Shown here in pieces: positions 8,498 through 17,736 of a DNA stretch of 64,000 nt. Both the position numbers and the translations under genes were made by a program. This DNA is from Gelidibacter maritimus. Its GTDB lineage: Bacteria; Bacteroidota; Bacteroidia; Flavobacteriales; Flavobacteriaceae. The stretch lies in the NCBI RefSeq assembly GCF_014062315.1, contig NZ_JACGLT010000002.1, positions 62,001 to 126,000 on the forward strand, in the 5' to 3' direction. The notes beneath the pieces are model-generated. The model had not been told where the DNA came from and made no database searches. It was given only the letters and a program-made list of their open reading frames with translations. Position 1 is the stretch's first letter. Each line of letters starts with the position of its first letter.

Positions 8498-8968
8498 ATG
8501 AAAATAGTCAATCAGAATATACAAATAGATGGCATCGACAAAAAGATACTCCGTGCTTTAATGGCTGATGCCCGTACGCCCATCTTAGAAATTGCGAGGA
8601 GTGTTGGTATTTCGGGGGCTGCCATCCACCAACGGCTACGGAAGTTAGAAAAATCGGGATTGATATCAGGATCAAAATTTATCATTAATCCGAAGGTATT
8701 GGGCTATACCACCATGGCTTTTATTGGCATTTATTTGGATAAGGCCATGAGTAATCCAGAAGCGGTGAAACAATTGCAAAAGATTCCTGAGGTTTTAGAG
8801 TGTCATTACACCACTGGAAATTGGAGCATTTTCATTAAAATTCTCTGTAAGGACAATGAGCATTTGATGCATTTGCTCAACAAGGAAATCCAGTCCATTT
8901 CCGGTGTCTCAAGAACGGAAACCTTCATCTCTCTAAATCAACAGATTGACAGACAGATTGAAGTGTAA
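8498..8968 (+). CDS. Lrp/AsnC family transcriptional regulator
   Basis: This 156-residue regulator has an N-terminal winged helix-turn-helix (about residues 10-60, IDKKILRALMADAR followed by SGAAIHQRLRKLEKSGLI) and a C-terminal RAM effector domain (about 70-150, with GNWSIFIKILCKDNEHLMHLL). Lrp-type proteins bind amino acids and control genes for their metabolism. The position behind a saccharopine dehydrogenase suggests lysine or a related amino acid as effector, which is inference. A bidirectional terminator lies downstream. Confidence 0.93.
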   Translation: MKIVNQNIQIDGIDKKILRALMADARTPILEIARSVGISGAAIHQRLRKLEKSGLISGSKFIINPKVLGYTTMAFIGIYLDKAMSNPEAVKQLQKIPEVLECHYTTGNWSIFIKILCKDNEHLMHLLNKEIQSISGVSRTETFISLNQQIDRQIEV

Positions 8969-8989
8969 CAACATCAAGATATAAAACAA

Positions 8990-9016
8990 AAAACTCCTGA
9001 AATTATCAGGAGTTTT
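8990..9016. terminator. Bidirectional terminator between the Lrp gene and the Bax-inhibitor gene
   Basis: The arms AAAACTCCTGA (8990-9000) and TCAGGAGTTTT (9006-9016) form a perfect 11-bp stem with a five-base loop. The A- and T-rich ends give a U-run on either strand, and the site sits between convergent genes. Confidence 0.9.
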
Positions 9017-9030
9017 CTTTATATAATATG

Positions 9031-9753
9031 TTAATCGCGTGACATAAAGATCTGAAGCACGTACCAGAACAATAACATTAAAGAGGCGAACAACCCTAGT
9101 GCTGCCGGGATATAATCGTCAGTTGTATATTTGTTCACAAGGTTGGACGTTTGGTATAAAATAGAACCACCCGCCAAAAGACACATGCCTACGGAAAACC
9201 ATAGACCCAAGTTAAACCCGAATAATATACCGGCAACTATCAATCCTATAGCAATGAAAAAACCAACGGTCAAGCCTGTTTTAAGGAATGAAAAATCCTT
9301 TTTGGTCACAAACACCACGGCAGATAGTCCCGTGAACAAGGCCAAGGTTACAATTGCTGCCTGATTTAAAATCTCAGGACCGGAATCCATATAATAAGCC
9401 GCAATATAAATTAAGGGCACAAAAATAAATGCTTGCGCCAAAATATAAAGTCCAAAAGCCAAATACTGCTTATTCTTATCCGGTGATTTCATGGTCATTC
9501 TTTCGGCATAATTGGTAATAAACATAAAACCGCCCAACATGATCAGCCATTTGTAACCTTCGGTCATTGACAGCGCAAAACTGACAACGGTTTCACTCTG
9601 CAACAATAAATATTCAAAAATGATAAAAATCAAAACTCCGCCAGCAACGTGGCCATAGGTTTTTTTATAAAAATCAACACGCTCTGCATCAGAGGTGTGC
9701 GCCAGCAGTTTAGTATCTAAACTGTTAAATGGGTTTTCAGTAGGTTGTTCCAT
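9031..9753 (-). CDS. Bax inhibitor-1/YccA family membrane protein
   Basis: This 240-residue polytopic membrane protein has seven predicted hydrophobic segments after a soluble N-terminal stretch of about 35 residues. The pattern of YKKTYGHVAGGV followed by tightly packed transmembrane helices, with a C-terminal LFASLMLLFWYVLQIF, fits the BI-1/YccA (UPF0005) family, whose bacterial members are implicated in calcium leak or in modulating FtsH proteolysis. It has no operon partner. The direction is toward the shared terminator at 8990-9016. Confidence 0.85.
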   Translation of the reverse strand: MEQPTENPFNSLDTKLLAHTSDAERVDFYKKTYGHVAGGVLIFIIFEYLLLQSETVVSFALSMTEGYKWLIMLGGFMFITNYAERMTMKSPDKNKQYLAFGLYILAQAFIFVPLIYIAAYYMDSGPEILNQAAIVTLALFTGLSAVVFVTKKDFSFLKTGLTVGFFIAIGLIVAGILFGFNLGLWFSVGMCLLAGGSILYQTSNLVNKYTTDDYIPAALGLFASLMLLFWYVLQIFMSRD

Positions 9754-10143
9754 AAAGTAGACAAGCTAAATTAGCGGATAAAAATAAAGAAAATAAGCGT
9801 TCATACAACAGCTATACAATTTTTAAGATGTTTATTGTAAAGGCTTGCGTATTTAGACAGTCCATAAGATCCTAAAAATCAGTCAACCATTGACGGAATG
9901 TAAATCCGTTAGAACCCCGGAAGAAGACGTCTCCTCAAATCAAGGCGTCAGTATCTATATTGAATTTAAAAATGAATATTAATATAGAAAATGAATGTCG
10001 TTTGTTGGACTTTTAAGAAAAAACCCTACTTTAGCCCTGATTCTCAAGCACTGAAGTTTTAGAATACACCCAAATCAACCTAAATGAAAATAGCGCCTTT
10101 ACTCTAAATCGGCGACGTTTTTGCTGAACTTAAACCTCAATTT
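9754..10143. other. Gene-free gap between divergent genes
   Basis: This 390-base gap lies between the BI-1-like gene and a lipoprotein gene. It holds no convincing ORF, tRNA or strong hairpin and should contain both promoters; no clear TAnnTTTG box was identified. A small GC-richer patch at about 9890-9955 has no recognisable identity. Confidence 0.5.
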
Positions 10144-10659
10144 ATGAAAAACCTACACCTTATTTACATGTTATTGTTCTCAATGGCTCTAATGTCCTGC
10201 AGCAGTGATGACACAAATAACGATTCTCCTGAGAACCCCGCTTTCGAAGCTACGATTAATGGTGGCACATTTTCCAATTACGGTTTTAAACTTGGCGCCT
10301 ATGAAGCGGTCAAGGGTCCTAATGGCACCACCCTAAGAATTACCATGGCCGATAAGAACGGCAAACAGATGACATTGTTTTTGAACAGTACAGGTGGTTT
10401 CAATAAAGGCACGGTCAAACAGATGGGAGATGTTGATTCAGATAAGTTTAGAACTTATGTAGAGATTAAGGACAACCAACCAGCAACGCTATATTTTTCA
10501 CAAAGTGGCAACTTGAAAATCACCAACAACAGAGAACATCCATCAAAGTCAGAAAAAAGCTTGATTTCTGGGGAGTTCAATATTGAAGCAATTACCGTAG
10601 ATGGCACTAAATCAGTAACGGTAAAAGGCTCTTTTAATGATCTGGAATTTGTGAAATAA
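10144..10659 (+). CDS. Secreted lipoprotein of unknown function (DUF6252-like)
   Basis: This 171-residue protein has a lipoprotein signal peptide ending at ALMSC (Cys19), followed by the acidic Ser/Asp/Asn linker usual in flavobacterial surface lipoproteins. The remainder is a predicted all-beta domain starting AFEATINGGTFSNYG and ending in VTVKGSFNDLEF, a pattern I associate with DUF6252-like proteins, although this is from memory. No catalytic motif is visible. It stands alone between a 390-base gap and a bidirectional terminator. Confidence 0.75.
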   Translation: MKNLHLIYMLLFSMALMSCSSDDTNNDSPENPAFEATINGGTFSNYGFKLGAYEAVKGPNGTTLRITMADKNGKQMTLFLNSTGGFNKGTVKQMGDVDSDKFRTYVEIKDNQPATLYFSQSGNLKITNNREHPSKSEKSLISGEFNIEAITVDGTKSVTVKGSFNDLEFVK

Positions 10660-10689
10660 CCCCCCTACTCTTAATTCGCCAAAAACAAG

Positions 10690-10726
10690 AAACCGAATTT
10701 TACCTATTTAAGGCAAGATTCGGTTT
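10690..10726. terminator. Terminator between the lipoprotein gene and the metallopeptidase gene
   Basis: The arms AAACCGAAT (10690-10698) and ATTCGGTTT (10718-10726) form a 9-bp stem with a 19-base loop, followed by T-rich sequence on the plus strand and A-rich upstream. It sits between convergent stops and may serve both genes. Confidence 0.8.
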
Positions 10727-10751
10727 TTATATATTTAGATGAATCTATGGC

Positions 10752-11459
10752 TTAATCTCTTCCGCCAAAGACTTGCATTGCCCAGTATAACAACGAAGCC
10801 AAAGCGCCAATAGCAGCGACCAAATAGGTTCTAGCCGCCCACTTCAGTGCATCTTCCGATCCTTTGTATTCTTCTGGAGTCAGCATGTTTTCTGATTTTA
10901 ACCAAGCCAATGCTCTATTACTTGCATCATATTCTACCGGTAAAGTAATAAAACTGAATAAGGTAGCAAAGCCCATAAAGACGAGTCCGGCAATAGCAAT
11001 ATAATAGCCAAACCCAGCACCTGCAGCAGCACCAAGAACCAAACCACCAATGACCAACCATTGCGACATTCCTGAGGTCACACTCACTACTGGCACCAAT
11101 GCCGAACGCATTTTCAATGCACTATACGCTTGAGCATGTTGCACTGCATGACCACACTCGTGCGCCGCAACGGCTGCGGCGGCCGCATTACGCTGTGCGT
11201 ACACAGATTCACTTAAGTTAACCGTTTTATTTGCCGGATTATAATGGTCCGTCAATTGACCTCTTACCGAGATGACCTCAACGTCAGTAATGCCGTTGTC
11301 GGCCAACATTTTTTCAGCAATTTCTTTTCCGCTCATCCCATTTCTTAAATGGACTTGCGAATATTTTTTAAATTTCTGTTTTAATTGATTGCTTACCAGC
11401 CAGCTCACCAGCGCGATACCACCAATTAAAATCCAATAGCCCATACCTATTCCTCCCAT
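10752..11459 (-). CDS. Zinc metallopeptidase (YugP-like, neutral membrane protease)
   Basis: This 235-residue membrane-anchored zinc peptidase belongs to the YugP/DUF2268-like family. An N-terminal transmembrane segment (residues 7-23) precedes a soluble domain with the HExxH zinc motif H-E-C-G-H at residues 100-104. Two further hydrophobic segments lie around 130-165 and one closes the protein near residue 215. The C-terminal VEYDASNRALAWL is conserved in the family and should supply the third zinc ligand. The physiological substrate is unknown. An alternative start at Met6 is possible. It is monocistronic. Confidence 0.88.
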   Translation of the reverse strand: MGGIGMGYWILIGGIALVSWLVSNQLKQKFKKYSQVHLRNGMSGKEIAEKMLADNGITDVEVISVRGQLTDHYNPANKTVNLSESVYAQRNAAAAAVAAHECGHAVQHAQAYSALKMRSALVPVVSVTSGMSQWLVIGGLVLGAAAGAGFGYYIAIAGLVFMGFATLFSFITLPVEYDASNRALAWLKSENMLTPEEYKGSEDALKWAARTYLVAAIGALASLLYWAMQVFGGRD

Positions 11460-11636
11460 GTTATTTCTTATTTTAAATTCGAATTAAATATAACAAAAAG
11501 TAAGCCAATTTGACATTAGGAAATTTTGTCAGTGCTGTCCTAATTTCCATCACCATAGCAGCCTCAAAAATAGAACACCAGTGAAAAGTCAATTTGACCT
11601 ATTGACGTGTGTCTGAAGTCGCAACAGCCGACCATA

Positions 11637-14627
11637 TCACCCTACCACATTCACAATTTTTCCAGGAACCACGATCACTTTTTTAGGCGTACGGCCATCC
11701 AATTGTGCTATGGTTTTTTCGTGCGCCATCACTTCTTTTTCGATGTCATCTTTAGACATATCCATTGGCAGCTCCATGGTGAACTTTGCTTTTCCATTGA
11801 AAGAAATTGGATACATCTTACTACTTTCGACTAAATATTTCGCTTCAAATTTCGGAAATGCTGTAGTCGCTATAGATTCTTTATGACCTAACTGACTCCA
11901 TAATTCTTCAGCAATATGTGGCGCATAAGGTGACAATAAAATCAACAGAGGCTCCAAGATTTCCTTACTGTTACATTTTTGAGCGGTCAATTCGTTAACT
12001 GCTATCATAAATGTGGAAACAGATGTATTGAACGAGAAGCTTTCGATGTCTTCTTCAACCTTTTTAATGGTTTTATGAAGGGTTTTTAAAGATTCTGCTG
12101 TTGGTTCAACATTGCTAACCTTTAAACCACTGTCGCCCATATACAGTTTCCAGAGTTTTTTAAGAAATCCGTGCACCCCAGAAATCCCAGCGGTATTCCA
12201 TGGTTTTGCTTGTTCCAATGGCCCAAGGAACATTTCGTACATACGGAGACTATCAGCACCGTATTGCTCGCATATTGTATCCGGATTAACGACATTCAAC
12301 TTTGATTTGGACATTTTTTCGACTTCATGACCAACTTTGTATAGGTCATTGTCTCCTTCAATTATATGCCCGTTTTCTCCAATGAAAATGGCATCTCTAA
12401 AATCTTTACCAAATTCTTTATCAGCTCTTAATCCTTCGATATTTAATTCATCAGAAGTATTTACGTAATCTACTTTTACGTGAAGCGGTGAAATTTCTAT
12501 AATGAATGGCTTAGAGAAGTATTCATCCTTCTTTTCGTCAATATAATAATCTCTAATTTGCTGTTTCAATTTCTCAGCAACTCCAGAATCAGAAAGAATT
12601 AATTCAGAATATTTTCTTGAAACAATAAAATCGGTATAGATTCTCTCAGTTTCCTCAGACTCACTATTGGCCACGACTCTATATACAAAAGCACTCGTCC
12701 CCAAAATCATCCCTTGGTTGATCAGCTTTTTAAAAGGTTCCTCCACACTCACAAAACCTCTGTCTTTTAAGAATTTCACCCAAAAACGGGAGTAGAGCAA
12801 ATGGCCTGTGGCGTGTTCACTTCCACCAATGTACAAATCGACGTCTTTCCAATAGGCCAACGCTTCCTCACTGGCAAATACCTCATCATTCTGAGCATCC
12901 ATATATCTGAAGAAATACCAAGAGCTACCCGCCCAACCTGGCATGGTATTCAATTCTAGTGGAAAAACATTCACATTGTCAATATTTTCATTTTTCACCA
13001 CTTCACCCTTTTTGGTGTCCCATGCCCATACATCGGCACGTCCTAAAGGCGGCTCACCGGTTTCGGTTGGTAAGTATTTTTCAACTTCCGGTAAACGGAT
13101 TGGCAAATGTTTTTTATCAATCATCTGTGGCATCCCGTTAACATAATACACCGGAAAAGGTTCTCCCCAATAACGTTGACGGGAGAACACCGCGTCACGC
13201 AATCGGTAATTTATTTTCCCTTGGCCTTGGCCTAATTTTTCAAGTTCTGAAATGACTTTTTTAGTAGCTTCCTTAAGAGCTAAACCGTTAAGAAAATCAG
13301 AATTGGCGATAACCACATTGTCCTTTGACGCATACGCTTCTTCTGAAATATCAATCCCCTCAAAAATATTAGGAATTGGGATGTTGAAATGTTTTGCAAA
13401 GTCATAATCACGCTGATCGCCAGAAGGTACAGACATCACTGCGCCGGTTCCGTAGCCCGCCAATACATAATCGCCAATCCAAATTGGAATGGGCTCTTTT
13501 GAAAATGGATGTTCGGCATAGGCCCCGGTAAACGCACCTGTAATGGTCTTGACATCTGACATACGGTCGCGTTCACTTCGTTTAGCCGTTGATTTTATAT
13601 AAGCTTCAACTTCTTCTTTTTGATCATCTGTTACAATTTTTGATACAAGATCGTGTTCTGGCGCCAAGGTCATGAAAGAAACTCCAAAAATAGTATCTGG
13701 ACGTGTCGTAAATACTTCTATCCTTTGAGATTGCTGCGCTTCGTTCGCAATGACCGGAAAGGTAACGGAAGCTCCAATGGATTTCCCAATCCAATTGCGC
13801 TGACTTTCCTTAAGAGAGTCTGTCCAATCAATATCATTTAAGCCTTGTAGTAAACGTTCGGCGTAGGCAGAAATCCGCATGCTCCATTGGGTCATTTTCT
13901 TTCTAACCACTGCATGCCCACCACGTTCTGAAACGCCGTTGACAATTTCGTCGTTGGCCAATACGGTTCCCAAAGCTGGACACCAGTTGACTTCAGTTTC
14001 AGCCAAATAGGTCAGCCTGTATTTTAAAAGAATTTCTTGTTGTTTTTCTGAGGAGAAAGCGTTCCAATCTGAGGCAGAGAAAATTTCAACATGATCATCA
14101 CAAACTGCTTCCACAGCCTGGTTTCCTTCTTTAGAAAACACCTCTATTAATTCTGAAATAGGCAATGCCTTGTCAGTGTGTTTACAATACCAGGATTCAA
14201 ACAATTGGATAAAAATCCACTGTGTCCATTTATAATACGACGGATCAGAAGTTCGGACTTCCCGACTCCAATCAAACGAAAATCCAATTTGATCGAGCTG
14301 TCGGCGATAGGTTTTGATATTTTCTTCGGTTGTAATAGCCGGGTGCTGTCCTGTTTGAATAGCGTACTGTTCTGCCGGCAATCCAAAACTGTCATACCCT
14401 TGAGGATGCAATACATTATATCCTTTATGACGTTTGTAACGTGCATATATATCGCTGGCAATATAACCTAACGGATGCCCTACATGAAGTCCCGCACCAC
14501 TTGGGTAAGGGAACATGTCTAAGACATAGTATTTAGGTTTCTCGCTATCATTTTTGGCTTTAAAAGTTTGGTTTTTGGCCCAAAAGTCTTGCCACTTTTT
14601 CTCTATCTCATTAAAATTATAAGTCAT
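11637..14627 (-). CDS. leuS: Leucine--tRNA ligase
   Basis: This class I aminoacyl-tRNA synthetase charges tRNA-Leu. The HIGH motif is HVGH at residues 48-51 and KMSKS is at about residue 770; the CP1 editing domain lies between, with TTRPDTIFG following its entry. At 996 residues it is longer than the usual 850-870, because of an extension of about 100 residues before KMSKS that I recall as normal for Bacteroidota. A second anomaly is the ten-residue stretch VIANEAQQSQ at about 292-301 near the CP1 entry, which is encoded by a palindromic genomic repeat. The C-terminus ends with KVIVVPGKIVNVVG. Confidence 0.97.
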   Translation of the reverse strand: MTYNFNEIEKKWQDFWAKNQTFKAKNDSEKPKYYVLDMFPYPSGAGLHVGHPLGYIASDIYARYKRHKGYNVLHPQGYDSFGLPAEQYAIQTGQHPAITTEENIKTYRRQLDQIGFSFDWSREVRTSDPSYYKWTQWIFIQLFESWYCKHTDKALPISELIEVFSKEGNQAVEAVCDDHVEIFSASDWNAFSSEKQQEILLKYRLTYLAETEVNWCPALGTVLANDEIVNGVSERGGHAVVRKKMTQWSMRISAYAERLLQGLNDIDWTDSLKESQRNWIGKSIGASVTFPVIANEAQQSQRIEVFTTRPDTIFGVSFMTLAPEHDLVSKIVTDDQKEEVEAYIKSTAKRSERDRMSDVKTITGAFTGAYAEHPFSKEPIPIWIGDYVLAGYGTGAVMSVPSGDQRDYDFAKHFNIPIPNIFEGIDISEEAYASKDNVVIANSDFLNGLALKEATKKVISELEKLGQGQGKINYRLRDAVFSRQRYWGEPFPVYYVNGMPQMIDKKHLPIRLPEVEKYLPTETGEPPLGRADVWAWDTKKGEVVKNENIDNVNVFPLELNTMPGWAGSSWYFFRYMDAQNDEVFASEEALAYWKDVDLYIGGSEHATGHLLYSRFWVKFLKDRGFVSVEEPFKKLINQGMILGTSAFVYRVVANSESEETERIYTDFIVSRKYSELILSDSGVAEKLKQQIRDYYIDEKKDEYFSKPFIIEISPLHVKVDYVNTSDELNIEGLRADKEFGKDFRDAIFIGENGHIIEGDNDLYKVGHEVEKMSKSKLNVVNPDTICEQYGADSLRMYEMFLGPLEQAKPWNTAGISGVHGFLKKLWKLYMGDSGLKVSNVEPTAESLKTLHKTIKKVEEDIESFSFNTSVSTFMIAVNELTAQKCNSKEILEPLLILLSPYAPHIAEELWSQLGHKESIATTAFPKFEAKYLVESSKMYPISFNGKAKFTMELPMDMSKDDIEKEVMAHEKTIAQLDGRTPKKVIVVPGKIVNVVG
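13725..13754. repeat. Palindromic repeat element captured in frame inside leuS
   Basis: On the minus strand the 30 bases read GTCATTGCGAACGAAGCGCA followed by GCAATCTCAA. This closely resembles the half of a widespread bacterial intergenic palindrome family with the core ATTGCGAACGAAGCAATCT. It adds exactly ten codons (VIANEAQQSQ) and so keeps the reading frame. It interrupts the usually short strand before RIEVFTTRPDTIFG. Confidence 0.7.
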
Positions 14628-14704
14628 AAATCTTAGTATCGTTGATCTTACGCAGGGACGAAAAGTCGCGAATCTTATATTAATAGGAAACTTTTCGACT
14701 CTGC

Positions 14705-14722
14705 TCCCGCTAACTATCGGGA
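14705..14722. repeat. Short TCCCG(N8)CGGGA palindrome in the leuS leader
   Basis: TCCCGCTAACTATCGGGA is one of several CCCGATAG/CTATCGGG-like short palindromes in the window; related pieces lie at 21844-21856, 34221-34237 and 35151-35160. All are intergenic. This copy lies between the leuS start and its likely -7 box. Confidence 0.55.
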
Positions 14723-14743
14723 CTGCGAATATTATTCAGACCG

Positions 14744-14751
14744 CAAATTTA
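14744..14751 (-). promoter_or_regulatory. -7 box for leuS
   Basis: TAAATTTG on the minus strand fits TAnnTTTG and would give leuS a leader of about 110 bases that contains the TCCCG palindrome and a 7-bp GAAAAGT/ACTTTTC inverted repeat. Confidence 0.4.
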
Positions 14752-14841
14752 AACTTATTATAACAATGTTGAAAGTTTAAACGTTGTAAACCTTAACAGA
14801 TTAGATTTGTTTCATATTTTTACAGCTTCAATCAAAATCCT

Positions 14842-15720
14842 ATGAGTTCATCTTTTGACAGATATCAAAAACGGAAGTTAATTTCGTCTTACTTTTCTGT
14901 GGTTATCAGTATCGCTTTAGTCCTTTTTTTATTAGGTTGTTTGGGGCTTTTGGTATTAAATGCCAAAAAAGTTGCTGACCACTTTAAAGAGCAAGTGGTT
15001 GTGACCATTTACCTCAACGACTCTGCAAAAGAAGTTGAAGTGAAGCAGCTTGAAAAAAGCCTGGCTATGGCAGCCTACACAAAAAGCACGGAATACGTCT
15101 CCAAAGAAGCGGCAGCCGAATCGATGAAAGCAGAAACTGGTGAGGATTTTATGGATTTTGTGGGTTATAATCCGCTACAAAACTCCATTGACGTTCATTT
15201 AAAAGCCGATTTTGTTACCACGGAAACCTTGGCTTCTATTACCGAAGAATTGGCTACGAAAAAATTTATTGAAGAAATCCGCTATGACAATGATTTAGTG
15301 GAATTGATGAATGACAACGTTAAAAAAATCACTTTTTGGGTTTTGATTATCAGTGCCATCTTTACCTTGATTGCCGTTTTATTGATCAACAGTTCTATCC
15401 GATTGGCGGTGTACTCCAAACGATTTATCATCAAAACTATGCAAATGGTGGGTGCAACCAAAAGCTTTATTCGGAGGCCTTTTGTTTATAAAAGTGTACA
15501 ACTGGGCGTTATCGGAGCCATTATCGCCCTAATTGGCATGGGCATCGTACTTTATTATCTCAATGAAACGTTTGCTGAGTTACAACTGCTCTCCAACCCT
15601 GTATTGATTGGTGGTTTATTTGTTGTCATTTTTCTTTTAGGCATTGTTATTACCTGGATCAGTACATTTATTGCCACCCAACGCTTCCTGAATTTGAAGA
15701 CGGATGCGCTGTATTACTAA
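14842..15720 (+). CDS. ftsX: Cell division protein FtsX
   Basis: This 292-residue permease-like partner of the ATPase FtsE acts in activating periplasmic peptidoglycan hydrolases at the septum. It has the FtsX layout: an N-terminal cytosolic tail, TM1 at about residues 20-42, a periplasmic domain at about 45-165 (EQVVVTIYLNDSAKEVEVKQLE), and three C-terminal transmembrane helices. The conserved KTMQMVGATKSFIRRPF sits just before TM3. The ftsE gene is not nearby. The usual flavobacterial order ftsX-DUF3098-uppP-truB follows, but with an extra gene in between. Confidence 0.92.
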   Translation: MSSSFDRYQKRKLISSYFSVVISIALVLFLLGCLGLLVLNAKKVADHFKEQVVVTIYLNDSAKEVEVKQLEKSLAMAAYTKSTEYVSKEAAAESMKAETGEDFMDFVGYNPLQNSIDVHLKADFVTTETLASITEELATKKFIEEIRYDNDLVELMNDNVKKITFWVLIISAIFTLIAVLLINSSIRLAVYSKRFIIKTMQMVGATKSFIRRPFVYKSVQLGVIGAIIALIGMGIVLYYLNETFAELQLLSNPVLIGGLFVVIFLLGIVITWISTFIATQRFLNLKTDALYY

Positions 15721-15945
15721 TGGATAAGTTTGACATCAGAGTAAAGCGAACATGGCATTTAGAATACTGACGGTAAACACATTTGCGTTTATGAATACTG
15801 TTCAGCACAACAACTTAACAACAAACCAACGCACATCTTAATGGAGAAATATAAAAGTATTTCGGCCTTTGGCATCCGTTTACTAGCATTGCGGTAAAAA
15901 ACAGAGTCATTTCCTTTTAAGACATTAATTATAAGTTTTCCTAAC

Positions 15946-16443
15946 ATGTACAGAAGAAAAGAGATGTATTGGTTTATCGGGTCAATGGTTCTGATATTAA
16001 TTTTGAACTTTATTTTTTTTGGAAGTAACGCGTTTAGTACTGATACAACTGTCGATTTAAATATCCATGATACTTATTTTGTAATTGCAAACATCCATTT
16101 GGTTGTATCTCTTTCCGTTTTCCTGTTTTTTGGAATTTATCTTATAAGAACACTTTACAGGAGTTTTAAAAATTTGGCAGCAAATATCATTTTGATGATT
16201 TCCATCATCCTTCTGATATTGATATTCACTACTACATACTCACTTATTACAGTATTGATTCAACAAAGTGCTGGATGGACCATATATCCACCCTTAAGTG
16301 CGGGAGCTATTGAACATGAAATTGAGCCCGCTGAGCATTATTTAGGAGTTCTAAAAAATCTGGTTTATGGGATCCAGATCTTACTTCTGATTTTACTGGC
16401 TTTCTGCGGATATAAGACTGGAAGAAATTATAAACAGAGCTAA
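15946..16443 (+). CDS. Small membrane protein with cytochrome-oxidase subunit I-like motifs
   Basis: This 165-residue protein has four hydrophobic segments (about 9-27, 47-69, 80-105, 134-155). Between TM1 and TM2 it carries NIHDTYFVIANIH (residues 39-51) and between TM3 and TM4 GWTIYPPLSAG (110-120). Both match signature strings of heme-copper oxidase subunit I, but in the reverse order from that protein. The first heme-ligand His of the H-F-H motif is replaced by Asn49 and only His51 is kept. It therefore cannot be a functional oxidase core by itself. It lies inside the ftsX-DUF3098-uppP-truB cluster with 225 bases before it. Alternative start: Met7. Confidence 0.6.
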   Translation: MYRRKEMYWFIGSMVLILILNFIFFGSNAFSTDTTVDLNIHDTYFVIANIHLVVSLSVFLFFGIYLIRTLYRSFKNLAANIILMISIILLILIFTTTYSLITVLIQQSAGWTIYPPLSAGAIEHEIEPAEHYLGVLKNLVYGIQILLLILLAFCGYKTGRNYKQS

Positions 16444-16572
16444 GTAGACCAATCGAATCAACTTTTTATAAAACCAACTCAAATCGTCAGCAAATTCCAA
16501 CTATTTAGATACTATTAACGAAAAGGTTTAAATAAATCCGTTAATTTGCAGCCTAATAGTATTTTATTCGTC

Positions 16573-16842
16573 ATGGGAGAGAAAAAACGCAAAGAAAGCG
16601 CCAACAACAATTTTATTTTCGGTAAAAAAAACTACAAGTTCATGCTCATTGGTTTGGGTGTTATCGCATTGGGATTCATCTTGATGTCTGGTGGCGGAAG
16701 TGACGATCCGAATGTTTTCAATCCTGAAATTTTCAGTTGGAGACGCATCCGTTTGGCCCCCACTTTAGTGCTGATTGGTTTTGGTATTCAAGTGTATGCC
16801 ATTTTGTTGGATCCTAATAAAACGAAAAGCTCTAAATCTTAA
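16573..16842 (+). CDS. DUF3098 small membrane protein
   Basis: This 89-residue protein starts at the ATG of MGEKKRKES; a TTG 27 bases upstream is a weaker alternative. A basic N-terminus leads to FIFGKKNYKFMLIGLGVIALG, whose second half begins TM1; SGGGSDDPNVFNPEIFSWRRI is the conserved loop, and a second transmembrane helix precedes a Lys/Ser-rich tail. This is the DUF3098 pattern. In flavobacteria it is regularly found between ftsX and uppP, as here, which hints at an envelope or division role, although no function is established. Confidence 0.88.
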   Translation: MGEKKRKESANNNFIFGKKNYKFMLIGLGVIALGFILMSGGGSDDPNVFNPEIFSWRRIRLAPTLVLIGFGIQVYAILLDPNKTKSSKS

Positions 16843-16923
16843 CCTCTCTATCTGAGCTTATCAGATTTCTCTAATTTCATTTTGACGTTCTTAAAATTTG
16901 AATCTCAATAATTAATTACTCCT

Positions 16924-17736
16924 ATGAATTTAATTGACGCCATAATTTTAGCCATTATTGAAGGCTTGACTGAATATTTACCAGTTTCTTCTACAGGCCA
17001 CATGATCATCGCTTCATCATTTATGAAAATTGCGTCCGATGATTTTACAAAACTGTTTACCATCGTCATCCAATTGGGGGCTATTTTAGCGGTTGTGGCT
17101 TTATATTGGAAACGCTTTTTTCAAAGTTTGGATTTTTACTTCAAGCTATTGGTTGCCCTTTTTCCTGCGGTTGTTTTAGGCTTACTTTTAAGTGATTTTA
17201 TCGATGACCTTTTAGAAAGTCCACTGACTGTTGCCATTTCCTTAATTATAGGTGGTTTTATTTTACTAAAAGTTGACGATTGGTTTAAATCAAATGAAGT
17301 TGTTGATGAGACAAATCCGGACGCACATACCAAAGTTAGCTACGCAACGGCGCTGAAAATTGGGTTTTTCCAATGCCTAGCGATGATTCCCGGCACTTCA
17401 AGAAGTGGTGCTTCCATTGTTGGTGGGATGACCCAAAAGTTAAATCGTAAAACGGCAGCAGAATTTTCGTTCTTCCTTGCGGTTCCTACAATGTTCGGTG
17501 CCACTGCTAAAAAAACATACGATTATTTTAAAGCAGGGTTTGAACTAAGTAGTGACCAAGTCAATTATCTTATTATTGGAAATGTCATTGCATTTATTGT
17601 GGCTTTTATCGCCATTAAATCCTTTATAGAATACCTAAGTAAGCATGGTTTTAAAGTGTTTGGCTATTACAGAATCCTTGTAGGGATTGCACTTATAATC
17701 ATTCATTATTTCATATATCCTTTAACAACCATCTAA
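16924..17736 (+). CDS. uppP: Undecaprenyl-diphosphatase
   Basis: This 270-residue integral membrane phosphatase recycles undecaprenyl diphosphate to the monophosphate carrier for peptidoglycan and surface glycan synthesis. The two catalytic motifs are [14 protein letters not shown] (residues 13-26) and [10 protein letters not shown] (from about residue 156), both complete. About eight hydrophobic segments span the protein. The stop codon overlaps the truB start (TAATG), so translation of truB is coupled to it. It is also called BacA, because overexpression gives bacitracin resistance in other bacteria. Confidence 0.95.
   Translation: MNLIDAIILAIIEGLTEYLPVSSTGHMIIASSFMKIASDDFTKLFTIVIQLGAILAVVALYWKRFFQSLDFYFKLLVALFPAVVLGLLLSDFIDDLLESPLTVAISLIIGGFILLKVDDWFKSNEVVDETNPDAHTKVSYATALKIGFFQCLAMIPGTSRSGASIVGGMTQKLNRKTAAEFSFFLAVPTMFGATAKKTYDYFKAGFELSSDQVNYLIIGNVIAFIVAFIAIKSFIEYLSKHGFKVFGYYRILVGIALIIIHYFIYPLTTI

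Noticed and set aside
15946-16443. Cytochrome c oxidase subunit I gene fragment (pseudogene)
   Set aside because: The frame is intact, with its own N-terminal helix and four transmembrane segments, and the two oxidase-like motifs are in the wrong order for a simple fragment.
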